Below are positions 6,016 to 8,938 of a stretch of 8,938 bases of DNA, piece by piece (position 1 is the stretch's first letter; the number at the start of each line of letters is the position of its first letter). Below the pieces are notes generated by a model, which saw only the letters and a program-made list of their open reading frames with translations, searched no databases and was not told where the DNA came from. The translations under genes were made by a program, and so were the position numbers. Source of the DNA: Candidatus Dojkabacteria bacterium (GTDB lineage Bacteria > Patescibacteriota > Dojkabacteria > B142 > WJKM01); NCBI GenBank assembly GCA_020429465.1, contig JAGQLH010000053.1:1-8938 (forward strand). The letters are read 5' to 3'.

Positions 6016-6659
6016 TAGTTCAAACGCTCACCCAAATAAACATGGAAAAACTTAGAATCTTCATTTGATTTGTCTTTCTGTGCTAATTCTATGTAGTTTA
6101 CTATGAATTTAGCTGTTTCGTAGCCTTTTCTCCTACCGTTTGACACCTCAGCTAGGTGAAACTCTTTTAAATCATTCTGGTCGTTTAAAAGCTGTTTTTT
6201 CCAGTAGTTTTTGTAAGATAGTGGTACTGCTATTTCAGTTCCATCTACTAACTTGTCATATAATTTCGCTGCTACATTCAGCTTTAAAACTTTTGGACCG
6301 TGTTCTATTAAGAATTTATTCTCTTCTGAAAGCACTTCTACTTTACGTTGTAGAGATGATTCGCTTTTAGTCTTCACGGCGATTGTTTCTCTAAGCTTTT
6401 TACTGTTTGCATGCTCTGAGTCAAGATGGGCTTTTAGTTCTTTGATGTACGTATTTTGTCTCTCTATTTCTTGCTTCTGCTGAACATTTTCATTTATTAT
6501 TTCCTCTCTGCCTGAAATAAAATCATGTAATAATATATCTTTTTCAGATAAGTCCTTTTCTGTATCATCTTTATAGTTCGCAAACTTGATGATGAGTGTT
6601 ATTAATGCTGTCACTAATACAAAGTAACCTGTTGCCAATAGTATAGATGTTGTTTCCAT
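6015..6659 (-). CDS. Membrane-anchored coiled-coil protein with C-terminal ASCH-like domain, 214 aa
   Basis: Three parts are visible. Residues 5-25 (ILLATGYFVLVTALITLII) form one transmembrane helix. Residues about 35-118 are strongly charged and heptad-like, a long coiled coil. Residues 123-214 resemble the ASCH (PUA-like) domain: KVLKLNVAAKLYDKLVDG, NYWKKQLL, 'SNGRRKG' and a closing FFHVYLGERL. These parallel the usual 'KVL-L...YFD-ILSGEK-EYR...YW-KRL...F-NG...IKLGE' layout. The conserved E-Y-R segment is replaced (TEIAVPLSYK), so the site is degenerate. ASCH domains are thought to bind RNA or modified nucleosides. AGGAG lies 6 nt before the ATG, within the junction to the nuclease gene, and the 3' end overlaps the pyrophosphohydrolase-like gene. 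An i-spanin-like reading of the N-terminal half is an alternative, but the early-operon position argues against it. Confidence 0.6.
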   Translation of the reverse strand: METTSILLATGYFVLVTALITLIIKFANYKDDTEKDLSEKDILLHDFISGREEIINENVQQKQEIERQNTYIKELKAHLDSEHANSKKLRETIAVKTKSESSLQRKVEVLSEENKFLIEHGPKVLKLNVAAKLYDKLVDGTEIAVPLSYKNYWKKQLLNDQNDLKEFHLAEVSNGRRKGYETAKFIVNYIELAQKDKSNEDSKFFHVYLGERLN

Positions 6660-6668
6660 CTTGCTCTC

Positions 6669-7103
6669 CTAATTATAATTAAAAAATTGTTTTGCAAATT
6701 CATCTGCTTCTTCTATTGAGTATGCTACACAGTAAGGCATGTTGTATTGTTCACATAATGCCTGATATTTCTTTTGAGAATCCGATTGTTTGTTATACCC
6801 TGTCTTTACTTCGATATATACGCTCTTGCCGTCTCTTGATAATTCTAAGTCAGCTTTGCCTGAACTTGAGCCATTATTGCTGATTATATAAGCTCTAAAC
6901 AATGTTCCTGATTCTTCTGAAAACATAGACCCTGAATTGTATCGTGTGACTAATAGGTCTTTGCTCAGAAAATATTTTATCATTGCATCTTGTAAAATTG
7001 TTTCTGGTCCTTTGGTTTTCTTCCTAGCTTTTTGTTTCTGCTTTAAGGCGTCTTTTCTTTGATATTTGTTGATGTTTTTTGACATTGAACTTGCTAGTCC
7101 CAT
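6669..7103 (-). CDS. VRR-NUC domain nuclease, 144 aa
   Basis: A basic N-terminal tail (K-rich, 14-32) precedes a compact VRR-NUC fold of the PD-(D/E)XK superfamily. The expected residues are present: Glu34 and Gln38 in ETILQ, Asp85 in SSGKADLEL, Glu98 and Lys100 in YIEVK, and Gln110 in SDSQKKYQ. A closing MPYCVAYSIEEADEF strand-helix follows. Stand-alone phage VRR-NUC proteins are metal-dependent nucleases proposed to act on branched or structured DNA such as Holliday junctions. Here it sits between a protein with an SSB-like tail and the ASCH-like protein, in a replication-type operon. The ATG at 7103 has AGGAGAGG 4 nt away, overlapping the preceding stop; a second in-frame ATG at codon 7 is possible. 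The active site appears complete. Confidence 0.82.
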   Translation of the reverse strand: MGLASSMSKNINKYQRKDALKQKQKARKKTKGPETILQDAMIKYFLSKDLLVTRYNSGSMFSEESGTLFRAYIISNNGSSSGKADLELSRDGKSVYIEVKTGYNKQSDSQKKYQALCEQYNMPYCVAYSIEEADEFAKQFFNYN

Positions 7104-7113
7104 AATTCCTCTC

Positions 7114-7371
7114 CTAAAATGGCAAATCTTCTGTTTTTCTGTTTAATTGTTTATCAATCACTGTTTGTTCTTTCTCAAAGAAATCATTAATAGTTCTGAA
7201 ATGATGACCTTGTGCTGCCGTTCTCAATTCAACAATTAACTCATATATTTTTCTTTCTGGCTCTTTTGCAGATAATCCCTCATTTTCATAGAGCAATTTA
7301 TACTTGCGAAGTAAACCATAGTAATCTTCTATTTCAAAATAGTTTTCTAGTTTATCAGTGTAAATTTTCAT
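7114..7371 (-). CDS. Small protein ending in an SSB-like tip, 85 aa
   Basis: Not assigned to a family. The body reads as mostly helical and charged (YYGLLRKYKLLYENEGLSAK at 18-37, ERKIYELIVELRTA at 39-52), with no OB-fold pattern. It ends LNRKTEDLPF. The last residues EDLPF match the acidic, Phe-terminated tip of bacterial single-stranded-DNA-binding protein (typically DDDIPF or DDLPF), which recruits many repair and replication proteins. The ATG at 7371 lies inside the end of the upstream gene (17-nt overlap). GAGGA is 11 nt from it and 5 nt from an in-frame TTG at 7377, so the start could be two codons earlier. The stop codon is part of the Shine-Dalgarno site of the nuclease gene. Confidence 0.7.
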   Translation of the reverse strand: MKIYTDKLENYFEIEDYYGLLRKYKLLYENEGLSAKEPERKIYELIVELRTAAQGHHFRTINDFFEKEQTVIDKQLNRKTEDLPF

Positions 7372-7768
7372 ATACAATTTGTTCCTCGTAAGGTTGACTT
7401 GTTTTACAGCCGAATCCCTTTATCTGATGAATTAATTTCCATTTCTCATCTCCCAGTCCACTAGGTATTTTCATAAACTCATCGAAAGTATAAAATGTGC
7501 CATCTGATCCGTGAATCTCCCCTTTGGTATAGTTCACATTTAATTTGATACCTAGCAATTCAGAAGAGTATTTTTTCCATTTATCTGGGCGTAATTTTAT
7601 TTCCAGATTCATCTTCTCTAATTCCAATGAATTTATAAGGTCTAAAATCCCACCTTGTCTAGTCCTAGCATAAAGTGATTTGTAATGCTCTATTTCTGAA
7701 GAGTATTCTTCTAGAGTTTTTTGTTTCTCTTTTGGCTTGTCTACATATCTTAGGTTCATTCTATCCAT
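7355..7768 (-). CDS. Hypothetical protein, 137 aa
   Basis: Not recognised. The first third (KEKQKTLEEYSSEIEHYKSL) is a charged helix or short coiled coil. The middle (IKLNVNYTKGEIHGSDGTFY) reads as beta strands, followed by FDEFMKIPSGLGDEKWKLIHQIKGFG, which looks like a small helical module. I chose ATG at 7768 because TTTGGAG lies 6 nt upstream. The frame is open to 7816, but a start there would place coding sequence inside the terminator hairpin at 7785-7808. It is the first gene after that terminator and overlaps the next gene by 17 nt. A role in phage DNA metabolism is suggested only by its neighbours. Confidence 0.7.
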   Translation of the reverse strand: MDRMNLRYVDKPKEKQKTLEEYSSEIEHYKSLYARTRQGGILDLINSLELEKMNLEIKLRPDKWKKYSSELLGIKLNVNYTKGEIHGSDGTFYTFDEFMKIPSGLGDEKWKLIHQIKGFGCKTSQPYEEQIVYENLH

Positions 7769-7780
7769 AATACTCTCCAA

Positions 7781-7808
7781 ATAAAACCCACCTCCGAAGA
7801 GGCGAGTT
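7781..7808 (-). terminator. UUCG-loop intrinsic terminator after the VapE-like gene
   Basis: On the minus strand AACTCGCCTC (7799-7808) pairs with GAGGTGGGTT (7785-7794), giving 10 bp including two wobble pairs. The stem is closed by C(UUCG)G, an exceptionally stable tetraloop. The U-rich tract UUUUAUUU follows directly. This is a textbook intrinsic terminator. It ends 13 nt before the start of the next gene, with no room for a new promoter, so it probably acts as a partial terminator or a regulated attenuator. Confidence 0.75.
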
Positions 7809-7811
7809 AGC

Positions 7812-7835
7812 AACAATACCTCAAACGAGGTTGTT
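7812..7835 (-). other. Second hairpin directly at the VapE-like stop codon
   Basis: ACCTC (7818-7822) and GAGGT (7827-7831) close a 4-nt loop. The stem extends past a 2-nt bulge by AACA (7812-7815) / TGTT (7832-7835), touching the stop codon. On the minus strand it comes just before the UUCG terminator. Its CCTC/GAGG arms are identical to the inner arms of that terminator, so the two hairpins could exchange partners. Confidence 0.5.
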
Positions 7836-8674
7836 TAATTTTTATAATCAAAATTATTTTTTAGCATCCAGTAAGCTTGAGCGTACATTTGTTCGTGGTT
7901 TATTGGTTTCTTATAGTCAATACCAGTTACTTCGATTACATTGAAAATAGAAACATCAATCACACTATTTGTAGTTCCACAAAGTGAAGCTCTGCGTCTT
8001 AGCTTAGTCTCATGTTTATTGTGAGGTAATCTAATATCAAAATGAGTCTTTTTTATTAATTGCCTAAATGCCTTTCTTTTTTTCAGTGGCATATAATCAG
8101 CATCAATTACATCAATTAAGAATGAATTAGTTAATCTTATCTTCTCTTTTGCTGTGATTCGCTCTTCTTTGTAATATCTTTTTAGTTCTACTGGTACTAG
8201 ATTTCTGAAGAAAGTAGTTTTACCTATACCTGCTGGACCTGATAGAACTAAACAATTATTATTTATATTTTCATCTATTGCAGATGCTACAACCCCAACA
8301 ATCCATTTAGCGAACTGACTATACCAATCTTCAGATGATAACTCTTTGGAAGTTACCATAGTAGCTACCTCACCAATGTGATCTGCAGTATCCCATTCAG
8401 GTAATGAGTCAAAATAATATTTGAAAGGATGGTGCTCGTTTACGTCGGCTTTCATACTCAACATCCTTCTTGTTTTGCTGAGAGTGTAATTATTTATTAC
8501 ATTCAAGTTTATATCATACCATATTTGATCTAATGCTCCGCCTTCAGCATTTTGAAATTCACTTTCTTTTTTTAGCTTAAATTCTATTTTTTGGCTTACC
8601 ACGTTTCTACGCACATCGTAATTATCTTCTATGTATGATAGTACTAATTCGTTTTTCGATACTGTTGCTTCCAT
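7835..8674 (-). CDS. Short VapE-like (virulence-associated E) P-loop ATPase, 279 aa
   Basis: The sequence follows the VapE/VirE family of Bacteroidetes-type elements: HPFKYYFDSLPEWD (82-95), the Walker A motif SGPAGIGKTT (145-154), a Walker B-like SFLIDVIDAD (184-193), RRRASLCGTTN (226-236) and YAQAYWMLKN (264-273). VapE proteins are SF3/AAA+-like ATPases thought to act as replicative helicases, often with a primase. This one has no primase domain. It lacks the usual D-x-x-G-x-R-R segment after the TTN motif (only IDVSIF is found there), and it ends soon after the 'QA--LL' helix where relatives continue. It may be a minimal or regulatory form, or one with altered ATPase activity. AGGAG lies 9 nt before the ATG. 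The gene is flanked by intrinsic terminators on both sides. A primase could lie upstream, outside the window. Confidence 0.82.
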   Translation of the reverse strand: MEATVSKNELVLSYIEDNYDVRRNVVSQKIEFKLKKESEFQNAEGGALDQIWYDINLNVINNYTLSKTRRMLSMKADVNEHHPFKYYFDSLPEWDTADHIGEVATMVTSKELSSEDWYSQFAKWIVGVVASAIDENINNNCLVLSGPAGIGKTTFFRNLVPVELKRYYKEERITAKEKIRLTNSFLIDVIDADYMPLKKRKAFRQLIKKTHFDIRLPHNKHETKLRRRASLCGTTNSVIDVSIFNVIEVTGIDYKKPINHEQMYAQAYWMLKNNFDYKN

Positions 8675-8700
8675 CTATCTTATCTCCTAATAAATTATTT

Positions 8701-8746
8701 AAAAAAATCCCCTCCGACCTATAAAAGTTGAAACATCGGAGGGAAT
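8701..8746 (-). terminator. Strong terminator/attenuator hairpin in the VapE-like leader
   Basis: CCCTCCGA (8710-8717) and TCGGAGGG (8736-8743) form a perfect 8-bp GC-rich stem with an 18-nt loop. On the minus strand it is followed, after GA, by seven Ts (8701-8707). It lies only 26 nt before the ATG of the VapE-like gene and just upstream of its Shine-Dalgarno site. It either ends an upstream leftward transcript or controls read-through into the VapE-like gene. Confidence 0.78.
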
Positions 8747-8753
8747 CCGAAAT

Positions 8754-8774
8754 CGATAGCACTTTTGTGCATCG
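8754..8774. other. Hairpin CGAT-GCAC/GTGC-ATCG
   Basis: CGAT, a bulged A, and GCAC (8754-8762) pair with GTGC and ATCG (8767-8774) around a TTTT loop, giving 8 bp. No U-tract follows, so it is a structured leader or origin element rather than a terminator. Another short stem, TCCGT (8785-8789) / ACGGA (8795-8799), lies beside it. Confidence 0.5.
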
Positions 8775-8790
8775 CGTTATGAAATCCGTC

Positions 8791-8919
8791 TGTAACGGAA
8801 TATTTTTATAAAACCTCGTGTTTATCGAGTGGTTACAGGTTACAGCAACCTGTAACCAGCCTGTAACCGCCTAAACCTTTGGTTTTATTGTTGTTTACAT
8901 CATTTGGTTACAGGTTACA
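8791..8919. repeat. GTTACA repeat cluster with 27-bp interrupted palindrome
   Basis: The 6-mer GTTACA or its complement occurs seven times: 8791, 8832, 8839, 8851, 8862, 8907 and 8914. Two copies of the 14-mer GGTTACAGGTTACA lie at 8831-8844 and 8906-8919, 75 bp apart. GGTTACAGGTT (8831-8841) and its exact complement (8847-8857) flank a 5-bp spacer. A diverged copy, GAGTTACG, lies at 8922. Such ordered direct and inverted repeats beside a helicase-type gene resemble origin iterons or multi-site operators. Confidence 0.75.
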
Positions 8920-8938
8920 CCGAGTTACGCCCAAAACT

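Larger units (their letters stand above)
8675..8938. promoter_or_regulatory. Gene-free leader region, candidate origin or control region
   Basis: No convincing gene is present on either strand over these 264 bases. All three minus-strand frames hit stops within 30 bases of the right edge. The region holds the GTTACA cluster, at least four hairpins and AT-rich patches (8800-8813 and 8675-8707). I found no good -35/-10 pair for the VapE-like gene. Any tail of an upstream leftward gene would be at most about nine codons long. Confidence 0.5.

Noticed and set aside
6140..6483. Two overlapping plus-strand ORFs of 76 codons each
   Set aside because: They lie antisense inside the membrane/ASCH-like gene; they have no ribosome site and no family-like sequence.
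6692..6883. Plus-strand ORF of 63 codons
   Set aside because: Antisense shadow of the VRR-NUC gene, which has a complete active site in its own frame.
7769..7816. Possible TTG start at 7816 for the 137-aa gene
   Set aside because: It would encode 16 extra residues through the UUCG terminator hairpin; ATG 7768 has a well-spaced GGAG.
8791..8919. CRISPR array
   Set aside because: The repeats are 6-14 bp, occur in both orientations and have irregular spacing; there are no cas genes.
8906..8938. C-terminal tail of an upstream minus-strand gene (for example a reading ending GVTRCNL)
   Set aside because: Only up to nine codons would be visible and all three frames stop close together, so the correct one cannot be chosen.
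1..8938. tRNA, rRNA, insertion sequences, integrase or attachment sites
   Set aside because: I saw no cloverleaf with T-loop signature, no transposase or recombinase motifs and no terminal inverted repeats, so lysogeny cannot be judged from this window.

Overview
The window looks like a piece of a tailed-phage (or prophage) genome, AT-rich and densely packed. The likely host is a Bacteroidetes bacterium. This rests on three points: the VapE-like helicase has the layout and C-terminal 'YAQAY-LLK' signature typical of Bacteroidetes elements; a small lipoprotein carries an 'IDGCEY...HK-NCKN' signature that I associate with that phylum; and an ASCH-like domain resembles Bacteroidetes forms. Most genes have clear AGGAG-type Shine-Dalgarno sites 6-9 nt before the start, which is unusual for Bacteroidetes chromosomal genes but common in phages. 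TAA, TAG and TGA are all used as stops, so there is no sign of recoding. Host assignment is an inference, not a search result.

Left part, plus strand (1-2925): the 3' portion of a tape measure protein gene, the only clear morphogenesis gene. Its C-terminus carries a glycine-rich motif twice. It is followed by a short gene-poor stretch and a decayed gamma-glutamylcyclotransferase-like gene (about 3061-3591).

Middle, minus strand (3442-4661): a small operon that appears to have its own promoter and a 12-bp palindrome at 4633-4671. It contains a gene broken by a one-base frame change (4283-4583), a small acidic CxxC protein, an XRE-like regulator and a small unknown protein. A strong hairpin terminator at 4691-4724 separates it from the large leftward operon.

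Right part, minus strand (4770-8674): a leftward early or replication operon. In transcription order it encodes a short VapE-like P-loop ATPase, an unknown 137-aa protein, an 85-aa protein ending in an SSB-like tip (EDLPF), a VRR-NUC nuclease, a membrane-anchored coiled coil with an ASCH-like domain, a DUF5664/MazG-like nucleotide pyrophosphohydrolase, a small HTH-like protein, an unknown 81-aa protein and a 57-aa lipoprotein. Most neighbours overlap or lie within about 20 nt, so they are probably co-transcribed and partly translationally coupled. The VapE-like gene is bracketed by intrinsic terminators on both sides, with little room for a promoter after either. This suggests attenuation or antitermination control.

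Right edge (8675-8938): a gene-free region with several hairpins and seven copies of GTTACA/TGTAAC, including a 27-bp interrupted palindrome. Its position next to a replication-type ATPase makes it a candidate replication origin or regulator-binding array.
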